64,000 nucleotides of DNA from Rhodococcus spongiicola. Its GTDB lineage: Bacteria > Actinomycetota > Actinomycetes > Mycobacteriales > Mycobacteriaceae. The notes under the pieces were generated by a model, which was not told where the DNA came from, ran no database searches, and saw only the letters and a list, made by a program, of their open reading frames with translations. The translations under genes were made by a program, and so were the position numbers. Below, in pieces: positions 15,301 to 23,069 of this stretch. The number at the start of each line of letters is the position of its first letter. Within the stretch, counting starts at the first letter, position 1. The stretch spans positions 620,001 through 684,000 of the forward strand of contig NZ_RKLN01000001.1 of the NCBI RefSeq assembly GCF_004011835.1. The letters run 5' to 3'.

Positions 15301-17691
15301 TTGCGAGTTGACGGACGCGAGATACCGGTCACCGGCAGTCTGCTGCAGCCGCTGGTCCGACGGACCAGCGATATCTTGCGCGTCTTCGTCGCCTTGATCC
15401 TGCTCGCGGCGGTCATCGCCGGCTCGCTGATCACCCGAAGTGAGTGGGAGGCGCTCGAAACGTCGGTGTCCAACATCGTCGGCATCCTGCCACCGGAGTT
15501 GTCGGATACCGTCTATCTGCTGTACGGCGTCGCGATCCTGGCGCTGCCGTTCGCGATCCTGATTCAGCTCATCGTCGGCCGACACTGGAGGCTGCTCGCG
15601 GGTTATGCGGCGGCCGGCCTCGTCGCGGGTGTGGCCCTGTCGTTCACCGGGTCAGGTCTCGCGGCCCCGCAATGGCACCTCGACGTCAACGCCCAGCTGA
15701 ATACCTTCCTCGCCCAGTTTCTCGACGACCCCCGGTGGATCGCGATGCTCGCGGCGGTCCTGACGGTGTCGGGGCCGTGGCTGCCCAAACGCTGGCGCCG
15801 CCTGTGGTGGGCCCTTTTGCTGCTCTTCGCTCCCATACACCTGGTCGTCAGTTCGATCGTGCCCGCTCGTTCGATGCTGGGTCTGGCTGTCGGGTATCTC
15901 GTCGGCGCGATCATCGTGCTCGCGGTCGGAACCCCAGCCCTCGAGGTTCCACTCGTATCGGCGGCCGAGGCCCTCGAGCGCCTGGGGCACCGGATCACTG
16001 CATTTCGGGTGATCGCTCCCGCGGGCAGTGGACCCCTGATCCTCGGCGCGTCCCGCGACGGACAACCCGAGTTGGTCGTGGAGCTGTATGGAAAGAATCA
16101 ACGCAGCCGCGGGGTGATACGTCAGGTCTCCCGATGGCTCGCTTTCCGCAGTAGCGAGAGCGTGCCGGCCCACGCCTCGCTCGCCCGTGCGGTCGAACAC
16201 CGCGCGCTCATGGGCATCGCCGTGGCGGATCTGGATCTGGCGGCCTCCAAGCCGATGGCCGTCACGGCCCTCGACCGCGGATGGGAGATGTTCGTCCGGC
16301 CCTTCTCGCGGGGCGCCTCCCTGCACGCGCTCGTCTCGGACCAGGCACGTCCGCACGATTCCCTTCTCGAGAAGGTGTGGGGGGCGCTGGTCGACCTGCA
16401 TGCCCGCCAGATCACACATGGCGATCTGCGGGCGTCGGAGATCCGGATCGACGACGGACGACCCCTGTTCGACGGCTTCACGCATGCGGAGCTCGGCGCG
16501 TCCGAGGCGCAGATCCAGTCCGATACCGCTCAACTGCTGCTGACCACCGCGTCGTTGTTCGGCGTCGAACCGGCCGTGAAAGCCGCGCTCGCCGCGCGCG
16601 GTCGCGACCGGGTCCTGGCGGCCTCAGGACGCCTCACGAAGTCCGCCATGCCGGCGCGCCTGCGCAAGCCGATCCCCGACTCCTCGGCGCTACTCGGAAC
16701 GATCCGCGACGAGGTGACCCGCCAGACCGACATCGAGAAGATCACCCCTGAGCAGGTCACGCGCTTCACTCGCAATCAGATCATCCAGTTGGTCCTGCTG
16801 ATCGGCCTGGTCTACGTGGCCTACCCGTTCATCAGCCAGGTCCCCGCCTTCCTCACCGAACTGAGGACCGCGAACTGGTGGTGGGCACTCGCCGGCCTGA
16901 TCGTGTCCGCACTGACCTACATAGGAGCCGCGGCCGCGCTGTGGGCTTGTGCCTTCGAGCTGGTGCGGTACCGCTACCTGCTGATCATGCAGATCGCCAA
17001 CACGTTCGCGGCGACGTCGACCCCGGCCGGTGTCGGCGGCCTGGCGCTCAGTGTGCGGTTCTTGCAGAAAAACGGCCTCGGAGCAGTCCGCGCGACGGCC
17101 GCGGTAGCCCTACAGCAATCCGTCCAGGTCATCACCCACGTCTCGCTACTCATCCTCTTCAGCGTCGCGGCCGGACGGGATGCCGATCTTTCCCACTTCG
17201 TCCCGAGAGGCACCCTGCTCTACCTCATCGTGGGCATCGCGCTCGGTGCGATCGGCACCTTCATGTTCATCCCCAAGGCGCGGCGCTGGCTGCGCACCGA
17301 GGTACGGCCGCAGCTCACCGAGGTGCTGGGATCACTGGCCCAACTGGCGCGGAGCCCGAGTCGGTTTCTGCTGATTGTGCTCGGCAGCGTGGGTACGACG
17401 CTCGGCGCTGCATTGGCACTGTGGGCCAGTGTCGAGGCGTTCGGGGGCGGAACCACGTTCGTAACGGTGACGATCGTGACGATGATCGGCGGCACTCTCG
17501 CGTCGGCTGCGCCGACCCCGGGCGGAGTGGGGGCGGTGGAGGCCGCCCTCATCGGTGGCCTGACCGCCTTCGGGCTGCCGGTGGAGGTCGCGGTACCGTC
17601 TGTCCTGCTGTACCGCGTCCTCACCTGCTGGCTGCCGGTGTTCTGCGGCTGGCCTACGTTGCGTTGGCTGCAGAAAAACGACATGGTGTGA
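15301..17691 (+). CDS. Flippase-like membrane protein with internal kinase-like domain (UPF0104/YbhN type)
   Basis: A 796-residue protein. TTG at 15301 is the first usable start after an in-frame TGA at 15292. About six N-terminal helices (residues 20-220) lead to a cytosolic domain (about 230-490) resembling aminoglycoside/Kdo-type kinases, with HGDLRASE and a later FDGF. A second membrane block (about 495-790) has the lysyl-phosphatidylglycerol synthase/flippase pattern (FAATSTPAGVGGLALSVRFLQKNGL, then APTPGGVGAVEAALIGGLTAFG). In the kinase loop the usual Asn is Glu and DFG reads DGF, so catalysis is doubtful. It precedes two secreted mycolyltransferases; a role in moving an envelope lipid is inferred. 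Confidence 0.78.
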   Translation: MRVDGREIPVTGSLLQPLVRRTSDILRVFVALILLAAVIAGSLITRSEWEALETSVSNIVGILPPELSDTVYLLYGVAILALPFAILIQLIVGRHWRLLAGYAAAGLVAGVALSFTGSGLAAPQWHLDVNAQLNTFLAQFLDDPRWIAMLAAVLTVSGPWLPKRWRRLWWALLLLFAPIHLVVSSIVPARSMLGLAVGYLVGAIIVLAVGTPALEVPLVSAAEALERLGHRITAFRVIAPAGSGPLILGASRDGQPELVVELYGKNQRSRGVIRQVSRWLAFRSSESVPAHASLARAVEHRALMGIAVADLDLAASKPMAVTALDRGWEMFVRPFSRGASLHALVSDQARPHDSLLEKVWGALVDLHARQITHGDLRASEIRIDDGRPLFDGFTHAELGASEAQIQSDTAQLLLTTASLFGVEPAVKAALAARGRDRVLAASGRLTKSAMPARLRKPIPDSSALLGTIRDEVTRQTDIEKITPEQVTRFTRNQIIQLVLLIGLVYVAYPFISQVPAFLTELRTANWWWALAGLIVSALTYIGAAAALWACAFELVRYRYLLIMQIANTFAATSTPAGVGGLALSVRFLQKNGLGAVRATAAVALQQSVQVITHVSLLILFSVAAGRDADLSHFVPRGTLLYLIVGIALGAIGTFMFIPKARRWLRTEVRPQLTEVLGSLAQLARSPSRFLLIVLGSVGTTLGAALALWASVEAFGGGTTFVTVTIVTMIGGTLASAAPTPGGVGAVEAALIGGLTAFGLPVEVAVPSVLLYRVLTCWLPVFCGWPTLRWLQKNDMV

Positions 17692-17729
17692 CCGCCACGT
17701 ACCAGACAGTTCCAAAAGAGAACACCAAT

Positions 17730-17842
17730 TTCGGACAACCAGTAGCAAAACCGGACATATAACCGATACCAAAAGTGATATACACATCCGGAGACCGTGG
17801 AGCTGACCGCTGCTCCCGGCCGACCATCGAAGGCGAGAAGGA
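17730..17842 (+). promoter_or_regulatory. Upstream block of mycolyltransferase 1 (duplicated element)
   Basis: This block is nearly identical to 19055-19165: CGGACAACC, GTAGCAAA, GGACATATA, CCGATACC and AAAGTGATATACACATC occur in the same order and spacing. It probably carries the promoter and regulatory sites of the downstream secreted enzyme. Confidence 0.5.
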
Positions 17843-18922
17843 ATGCGTGTAACCAAGAAGCCCGGCCGGCTCAAAGCGTTGATCGGCGCCACCACGGCGA
17901 CGGTCGCCGCGCTGCCCGCCATCTTCGGGGCCGGCATGGCCTCGGCGGAGACGCCGGCGCAAAGCGACGCTGAGCACATCGAGGCCTCCGCGCAGGAGAA
18001 CGACGGCACCTACCTCGTGTCTGCGACGCCTGGCAGCACGACCAACAAGATGCGGCTGGTCGTCCGGTCCGCGTCGATGGGCCGCGACATCCCGCTCGAG
18101 GTCATCCGCCCCGCGGACACCTCGCAGCCGGCACCCACGCTGTACCTCCTCAACGGCGCCGGCGGCGGCGAGGATGCGGCGTCGTGGCAGCGGCAGACCG
18201 ACATCGTCACCTTCTTCAAGGACAAGCAGGTCAACGTCGTCACGCCGATGCAGGGCGCGTTCACCTACTACACCGACTGGCAGAAGCCCGATGAGGCCTT
18301 GCACGGCGTCAACAAGTGGGAGACCTTCCTGACGGAGGAACTGCCGCCGGTCATCGACTCCGCGCTCGGCACCACCGGCGTCAACGCCCTCGCCGGGATC
18401 TCGACGTCGGGCACCTCGGTGTTCAACCTCGCGATCACCAAGCCCGGCCTGTACAACGCCGTCGGCGCGTACAGCGGCTGCGCCGGCACTGCCGACCCGG
18501 TCGGCCAGACCTACATCCAGATCGTGATCGGTGCCCGCGGCGACGCGGACATCGAGAACATGTGGGGCCCGGTCGACGGCCCGGACTGGATCGCACACGA
18601 CCCGATCATCAACGCGGAGAAGCTGCGCGGCACCCCGCTGTACGTCTCGACCGCCACCGGCCTGCCTGGCCCGCACGACACGCTCGACAGCAAGGGCATC
18701 AACGGCAATATGGTGACCCTGGCGAACCAGGTCATCGTCGGCGGCATCATCGAGGCAGCGACCAACGAGTGCACGCACCGCTTGGCCAACCGTCTCGCCG
18801 AGCTGCAGATCCCGGCCAACTTCGACTTCAAGCCGGCCGGCACCCACTCGTGGGGCTACTGGCAGGACGATCTCCACAACTCGTGGCCGATGCTGGCCGA
18901 GGCGATGAACACCCCGGTGTAA
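17843..18922 (+). CDS. Secreted mycolyltransferase / antigen 85-like esterase (copy 1)
   Basis: A 359-residue alpha/beta hydrolase. The Sec signal peptide (basic start, hydrophobic core to about residue 35) ends at ASA-E. The nucleophile elbow GISTSGTSVFNLA (about 190) and the catalytic His in THSWGYWQDDLHNSWP (about 335) match antigen 85, with LLNGAGGGEDAASW as the oxyanion-side loop. Antigen-85 proteins move mycolates between trehalose esters and onto arabinogalactan outside the membrane. ATG at 17843 has GAGAAGG upstream. The tandem copy downstream has the same length. A long hairpin follows. Confidence 0.88.
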   Translation: MRVTKKPGRLKALIGATTATVAALPAIFGAGMASAETPAQSDAEHIEASAQENDGTYLVSATPGSTTNKMRLVVRSASMGRDIPLEVIRPADTSQPAPTLYLLNGAGGGEDAASWQRQTDIVTFFKDKQVNVVTPMQGAFTYYTDWQKPDEALHGVNKWETFLTEELPPVIDSALGTTGVNALAGISTSGTSVFNLAITKPGLYNAVGAYSGCAGTADPVGQTYIQIVIGARGDADIENMWGPVDGPDWIAHDPIINAEKLRGTPLYVSTATGLPGPHDTLDSKGINGNMVTLANQVIVGGIIEAATNECTHRLANRLAELQIPANFDFKPAGTHSWGYWQDDLHNSWPMLAEAMNTPV

Positions 18923-18926
18923 CTCG

Positions 18927-18954
18927 CACGACCTGACAGACACGACCTGACAGA
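18927..18954. repeat. 14-bp direct repeat (x2) after stop codon
   Basis: CACGACCTGACAGA occurs twice head to tail (18927-18940 and 18941-18954) between the mycolyltransferase stop and its terminator. A near copy follows the second mycolyltransferase around 20250. Confidence 0.8.
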
Positions 18955-18986
18955 AAGGGCGCCCCGGCCTCGGCCGGGGCGCCCTT
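18955..18986 (+). terminator. Long GC-rich terminator hairpin
   Basis: A perfect 15-bp stem (18955-18969 with 18972-18986) with a two-base loop ends in CTTCTTGG. Confidence 0.8.
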
Positions 18987-19010
18987 CTTGGTTCTGGTGC
19001 TTGGTCCTGG

Positions 19011-19053
19011 TGATCCGGCTGGTCTACCTGACCTTCCCGTTCATCCAGCAATC
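19011..19053 (+). pseudogene. Remnant of a second flippase-like gene
   Basis: About 43 bases align with 16787-16829 inside the flippase-like gene, with about seven mismatches. In the same frame they encode LVLVIRLVYLTFPFI, against LVLLIGLVYVAYPFI in the intact gene. The match stops abruptly at the duplicated promoter block of mycolyltransferase 2. The simplest reading is a tandem duplication of a flippase-mycolyltransferase unit followed by loss of most of the second flippase gene. The segment is short, so chance similarity or a conserved structural motif is not fully excluded. Confidence 0.55.
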
Positions 19054-19054
19054 T

Positions 19055-19165
19055 CGGACAACCTGTAGCAAATCGGGACATATAGCCGATACCGAAAGTG
19101 ATATACACATCAGGACACCGGGGGGGCTGACACCTGCTCCCGTCCACTACCGAAGGCGAGAAAGC
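19055..19165 (+). promoter_or_regulatory. Upstream block of mycolyltransferase 2 (duplicated element)
   Basis: Nearly identical in order and spacing to 17730-17842, including GTAGCAAA, GGACATATA and AAAGTGATATACACATC. Retention of this block in both copies indicates that promoter and gene duplicated together and that both may share regulation. Confidence 0.5.
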
Positions 19166-20245
19166 ATGCGTGTAGCCAAGAAGTCCCATCGACTCAAAGC
19201 GGTGATCGGCGCCACCACGGCGACGGTCGCGGCACTGCCCGCCATCTTCGGGGGCGGCGTGGCCTCCGCGGAGACGCCGGCAAAGACCGACGCCGCGAAC
19301 ATCAAGGCCTCCGCGCAGGCGAACGGCGGCACCGAGCTCGTGTCCGCGACGCCTGGCAACGCAAGCAACAAGATGCGGCTGGTCGTCCGGTCCGAGTCGA
19401 TGGGCCGCGACATCCCCTTCGAGGTCATCCGCCCGGCGGACACCTCGAAGCCGGCGCCCACGCTGTACCTCCTCAACGGCGCCGGCGGCGGCGAGGATTC
19501 GGCGTCGTGGCAGCTGCGGACCGACATCCCTGAGTTCTTCAGGGAGAAGCAGGTCAACGTCGTCACGCCGATGCAGGGCGCGTTCAGCTACTACACCGAC
19601 TGGCAGAAGCCCGAGGAGGCTTTGCACGGCGTCAACAAGTGGGAGACCTTCCTGACGGAGGAACTGCCGCCGGTCATCGACTCCGCGCTCGGCACCACCG
19701 GCGTCAACGCCCTCGCCGGTATCTCGACATCTGGCACCTCGGTGTTCAACCTCGCGATCGCCAAGCCCGGCCTGTACGAGGCCGTCGGCGCCTACAGCGG
19801 CTGCGCAAGCACCATGGACCCCATGGGCCAGACCTACATTCAGATCGTCATCGCGGCGCGCGGCGCCGCTGATGTCGAGAACATGTGGGGGCCGATCGGC
19901 AGCGAAGACTGGATCGCACACGACCCGATCATCAACGCCGACAAGCTGCGCGGTACCGAAATCTACCTCTCGTCAGCGACCGGGCTGCCGGGGCCGCACG
20001 ACACCCTCGACAGCGAAGGCATCAACGGCAGCATCCCCCGCCTGGCCGAGCGCGTGATCGTCGGAGGCATCATCGAAGCCGCGACCAACGAGTGCTCCCT
20101 TCGCATGGCTGGTCGTCTGGCCGACCTGCAGATCCCGGCTGTGGTCGATTTCAAGCCGGCCGGCACCCACTCCTGGGGCTACTGGGAGGACGACCTGCAC
20201 AACTCGTGGCCGATGCTGGCCGCGGCGATGAACACCCCGGCGTAA
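19166..20245 (+). CDS. Secreted mycolyltransferase / antigen 85-like esterase (copy 2)
   Basis: A 359-residue paralogue of copy 1, co-linear along its length. The Sec signal peptide ends ASA-E, the nucleophile motif is GISTSGTSVFNLA and the His motif is HSWGYWEDDLHNSWP. Most differences are conservative and lie in the mature N-terminus (KTDAANIKASAQANGGTE) and around EFFREK. ATG at 19166 aligns with the copy 1 start; an in-frame upstream ATG at 19001 would add the flippase remnant, not a signal peptide. It likely acts in the envelope like copy 1, possibly with different substrate or timing. Terminator at 20266-20293. Confidence 0.88.
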   Translation: MRVAKKSHRLKAVIGATTATVAALPAIFGGGVASAETPAKTDAANIKASAQANGGTELVSATPGNASNKMRLVVRSESMGRDIPFEVIRPADTSKPAPTLYLLNGAGGGEDSASWQLRTDIPEFFREKQVNVVTPMQGAFSYYTDWQKPEEALHGVNKWETFLTEELPPVIDSALGTTGVNALAGISTSGTSVFNLAIAKPGLYEAVGAYSGCASTMDPMGQTYIQIVIAARGAADVENMWGPIGSEDWIAHDPIINADKLRGTEIYLSSATGLPGPHDTLDSEGINGSIPRLAERVIVGGIIEAATNECSLRMAGRLADLQIPAVVDFKPAGTHSWGYWEDDLHNSWPMLAAAMNTPA

Positions 20246-20265
20246 TTCGCACGACCTGACAGGAG

Positions 20266-20293
20266 GGGCGCCTCGGCTTCGGCCGGGGCGCCC
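20266..20293 (+). terminator. Terminator with TTCG loop
   Basis: A 12-bp stem (20266-20277 with 20282-20293, one G-T pair) closes a TTCG tetraloop and is followed by TTT. It is a diverged copy of the 18955 hairpin. Confidence 0.75.
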
Positions 20294-20390
20294 TTTCGTC
20301 TCGACTCGGTGCACAGAGGCTTTGCCTCGAGTCGGTGCGCAGTGGTTCATACTGCGGTTGTCAACTGACGTCGAACGGAGGGAATCGGTC

Positions 20391-20849
20391 ATGAGCTTTA
20401 CCCATCCCCGCGGAACCCGAGGTGGACGGCAGCCGGGTGGACGCATGATTCGCTGGGTGAACAAGTTCGCGATGCGCAGCATACGGCGCAGCAGCGGGAA
20501 GTTCATGGGCGGGGACGCATTGGTTCTCACCACCGTCGGCCGCAAGAGTGGGCAGCCGCGCTCCACCCCCGTCAGCTGGTTCCAGGGGCTGGACGACAGT
20601 TGGGTCGTCGTCGCCTCCGCCGCCGGGGCTCGCTCCAACCCCGCCTGGTATCACAACCTGGCCGCGCACCCCGACCAAGTGACGATCGAGATGGCCGGAC
20701 AGTCGATAGCCGTGACCGCACGGGAATTGCACGGCGAGGAGCGGGACCGGACATGGGAGACGATCAAGACGACCTATCCCCGGTTCGGTCAGTACCAGCA
20801 GAAGACCGACCGTCTCCTCCCGGTCATCGCCCTGACCCGCCGGTCCTGA
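20391..20849 (+). CDS. Deazaflavin (F420)-dependent nitroreductase family protein
   Basis: A 152-residue protein with the split-barrel fold of the Ddn/F420-dependent family: GDALVLTTVGRKSGQPRSTPVSWF, then WVVVASAAGARSNPAWYHNLAAHPDQVTIEM and a C-terminal YPRFGQYQQKTDRLLPVIAL. These regions form the F420 pocket in mycobacterial homologues. ATG at 20391 has CGGAGGGAA upstream. The substrate is unknown; relatives reduce quinones and nitro compounds. The last codons lie inside a 23-bp tandem repeat. Confidence 0.85.
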   Translation: MSFTHPRGTRGGRQPGGRMIRWVNKFAMRSIRRSSGKFMGGDALVLTTVGRKSGQPRSTPVSWFQGLDDSWVVVASAAGARSNPAWYHNLAAHPDQVTIEMAGQSIAVTARELHGEERDRTWETIKTTYPRFGQYQQKTDRLLPVIALTRRS

Positions 20850-20903
20850 TCTTCGAGCCCCGCCGGTCCTGATCTTCGAGCCCCGCCGGTCCTGATCTTC
20901 GAG
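20838..20903. repeat. 23-bp tandem repeat (x3) spanning a stop codon
   Basis: Three copies of a 23-bp unit (CGCCGGTCCTGATCTTCGAG plus CCC) start at 20838, 20861 and 20884. The first copy contains the last codons and TGA of the nitroreductase gene. The copies are identical except at the 3' end of the last. Confidence 0.9.
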
Positions 20904-20907
20904 CCAC

Positions 20908-20942
20908 GCAGGCCCCGCACCTACGAACGGTGCGGGGCCTGC
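20908..20942. terminator. Bidirectional terminator between convergent genes
   Basis: A perfect 14-bp stem (20908-20921 with 20929-20942) with a 7-base loop lies between the rightward nitroreductase gene and the leftward FKBP gene. Confidence 0.8.
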
Positions 20943-20962
20943 CTGGCTCGTGCTGTCGACTG

Positions 20963-21685
20963 TCAGGTGTCGAGCAGGTCGATCACGAACACCAGCGTCT
21001 TACCCGACAGCTGATGGCCACCACCGGCGGGACCGTACGCGAGCTCCGGCGGAACCGTGAGCTTGCGACGACCGCCGACCTTCATGCCGGGGATGCCCTC
21101 TTGCCAGCCCGGGATCAGCCGACTCAACGGGAACTTCACAGAGTCGCCGCGCAGGAACGACGAGTCGAACACCTCGTTCGTTTCGTACTCGACCCCGTGG
21201 TAATGCACGTCCACGATCCCACCAGGCTGAGCCTCGGCGCCCTCGCCGACGGTGATGTCCTCGATCACCAGCTCGGCCGGGGCGGGGCCCTCGGACGGCG
21301 CGATGACCGGCGGCTCAGGCGGTACGACAACGTCGAGCAGGTCGATCACGAACACCAGCGTCTTGCCCGACAGCTGATGGCCACCACCGGCAGGACCGTA
21401 CGCGAGCTCAGGCGGGATGGTCAGCTGGCGACGACCGCCGACCTTCATGCCCGGGATGCCCTCCTGCCAGCCGGCGATGAGCCCTTGCAACGGGAAGGCG
21501 ATGGACTCGCCGCGGCTCCACGACGAGTCGAACTCCTCGCCGGATTCGAACTCGACACCGACGTAGTGCACCTCGACCTTGGCGCCGGGCGTGGCCTCCG
21601 GGCCGTCGCCGATGACGAGGTCTTTGATTACGAGTTCGGTGGGCGGGGGACCCTCCTGGAACTCGATCTCGGGCTTGCTGCTCAT
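20963..21685 (-). CDS. Two-domain FKBP-type peptidyl-prolyl isomerase
   Basis: A 240-residue protein made of two complete FKBP domains (about residues 10-118 and 130-240) joined by a Pro-rich linker (VVVPPEPPVIAPSEGP). Each has VxVHYxGVExExxExFDSS, a GLIAGWQEGIPGMKVGGRR-like loop and LAYGPAGGGHQLSGKTLVFVIDLLD. Most actinobacterial homologues have one domain of about 120 residues. The two halves are also very similar in DNA sequence, so the duplication looks recent or homogenised. ATG at 21685, 28 bases after gltA on the same strand. It has no signal peptide, so it is probably a cytosolic folding catalyst. Confidence 0.88.
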   Translation of the reverse strand: MSSKPEIEFQEGPPPTELVIKDLVIGDGPEATPGAKVEVHYVGVEFESGEEFDSSWSRGESIAFPLQGLIAGWQEGIPGMKVGGRRQLTIPPELAYGPAGGGHQLSGKTLVFVIDLLDVVVPPEPPVIAPSEGPAPAELVIEDITVGEGAEAQPGGIVDVHYHGVEYETNEVFDSSFLRGDSVKFPLSRLIPGWQEGIPGMKVGGRRKLTVPPELAYGPAGGGHQLSGKTLVFVIDLLDT

Positions 21686-21713
21686 GATTTGTCCGATCGG
21701 TCGGGCGGAACGG

Positions 21714-23012
21714 TCAGCGGGCCGATAGGTCGACGTAGCCGCGCTGGGTGTAGCCGGTGTAAATCTGACGCGGACGGCCGATCTTGGTCGCCGGATCCTC
21801 GTGCATCTCACGCCAGTGCGCGATCCAGCCGGGCAGGCGGCCGAGCGCGAACAGAACCGTGAACATGCGCGTCGGGAAGCCCATCGCGCGGTAGATCAGA
21901 CCTGTGTAGAAGTCGACGTTCGGGTACAACTTGCGATCGATGAAGTACTCGTCCGTGAGCGCCGTCTCCTCGAGGTTCATCGCGATCTCGAGGAGCTTGT
22001 CGTCGCCACCGAGCTTGTCGAGCACCGAGTGCGCGGTCTGCTTGACGAGCGCGGCACGGGGATCGTAGTTGCGGTAGACGCGGTGACCGAAGCCCATGAG
22101 CTTCACGCCGTCTTCCTTGTTCTTGACCTTGCGGACGAACTCCTTGACGTCACCGCCGCTGGCAGCGATCTCGTCGAGCATCTCGAGCACAGCCTGATTG
22201 GCCCCACCGTGGAGCGGACCCCACAGCGCGTTGATGCCCGCGGAAACCGACGTGAACAGGTTCGCATCGGAGGAGCCGACCATGCGGACCGTCGACGTCG
22301 AACAGTTCTGCTCGTGGTCGGCATGCAGGATCAGCAGCATGTCGAGGGCCTTGGCGACCTCGGGGTCGACCTCGTACGGCTCGGCCGGGAAGCCGAACGT
22401 CATGCGGAGGAAGTTCTCGACGAGGCTCAGCGAGTTGTCCGGGTACAGGAAGGGCTGACCGACCGACTTCTTGTAGGCGTAGGCCGCGATCGTGGGCAGC
22501 TTCGCGAGGAGCCGGATCGTGGACAGCTCGACCTGCTCCGGGTCGTCCGGGTCCAACGAGTCCTGGTAGTAGGCGGACAGCGCGTTGACCGCACTCGAGA
22601 GCACCGGCATCGGGTGCGCGTTGCGCGGGAAACCGTCGAAGAAACGCTTGAGGTCTTCGTGTAGCAGGGTATGGCGACGGATCCTGTCGGTGAATACCTC
22701 CAGCTGTGACTGCGTGGGCAGCTCCCCGTAAATCAGCAGGTAGCTGACCTCGATGAACGAAGAGCGCTCGGCGAGTTCCTCGATGGGGTACCCGCGGTAG
22801 CGGAGAATCCCCTTCTCGCCGTCGATGTAGGTGATAGCGGAACTGGTGGACGCGGTGTTGACGAAGCCCGGGTCGAGCGTCGTGTAACCCGTGTCGGCAA
22901 GGAGCTTGCCCAGCTCGATGCCGTCGTTGCCTTCAGTCGCCTTGGCGATGGACATCGTGTGCTCGCCACCGGGGTAGCTGAGTGTCGGCTTGTTGTCATT
23001 CTCAGCGGGCAC
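21714..23012 (-). CDS. gltA: Citrate synthase
   Basis: A 432-residue hexameric-type citrate synthase. The motifs LHADHEQNCSTSTVRMVGSSDAN (catalytic His), [31 protein letters not shown] (His) and NVDFYTGLIYRAMGFP (Asp) are all present. It catalyses acetyl-CoA plus oxaloacetate to citrate, the entry step of the TCA cycle. It lies between the sugar kinase gene (57 bases upstream) and the FKBP gene (28 bases downstream), on the same strand. A second, shorter citrate synthase (citA) lies 3 kb away. Confidence 0.95.
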   Translation of the reverse strand: MPAENDNKPTLSYPGGEHTMSIAKATEGNDGIELGKLLADTGYTTLDPGFVNTASTSSAITYIDGEKGILRYRGYPIEELAERSSFIEVSYLLIYGELPTQSQLEVFTDRIRRHTLLHEDLKRFFDGFPRNAHPMPVLSSAVNALSAYYQDSLDPDDPEQVELSTIRLLAKLPTIAAYAYKKSVGQPFLYPDNSLSLVENFLRMTFGFPAEPYEVDPEVAKALDMLLILHADHEQNCSTSTVRMVGSSDANLFTSVSAGINALWGPLHGGANQAVLEMLDEIAASGGDVKEFVRKVKNKEDGVKLMGFGHRVYRNYDPRAALVKQTAHSVLDKLGGDDKLLEIAMNLEETALTDEYFIDRKLYPNVDFYTGLIYRAMGFPTRMFTVLFALGRLPGWIAHWREMHEDPATKIGRPRQIYTGYTQRGYVDLSAR

Positions 23013-23069
23013 GGAAGGATCCCTCTCAAACTCAGACCAGCGAGTAACTTCGTAGCGTTCAAGTAGAAA

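Noticed and set aside
17654-19921. Very long open frame on the minus strand across both mycolyltransferases
   Set aside because: It is antisense to two clearly coding genes with signal peptides and catalytic motifs; high-GC codon bias keeps the opposite frame open. Its repeated segments merely mirror the duplicated genes.
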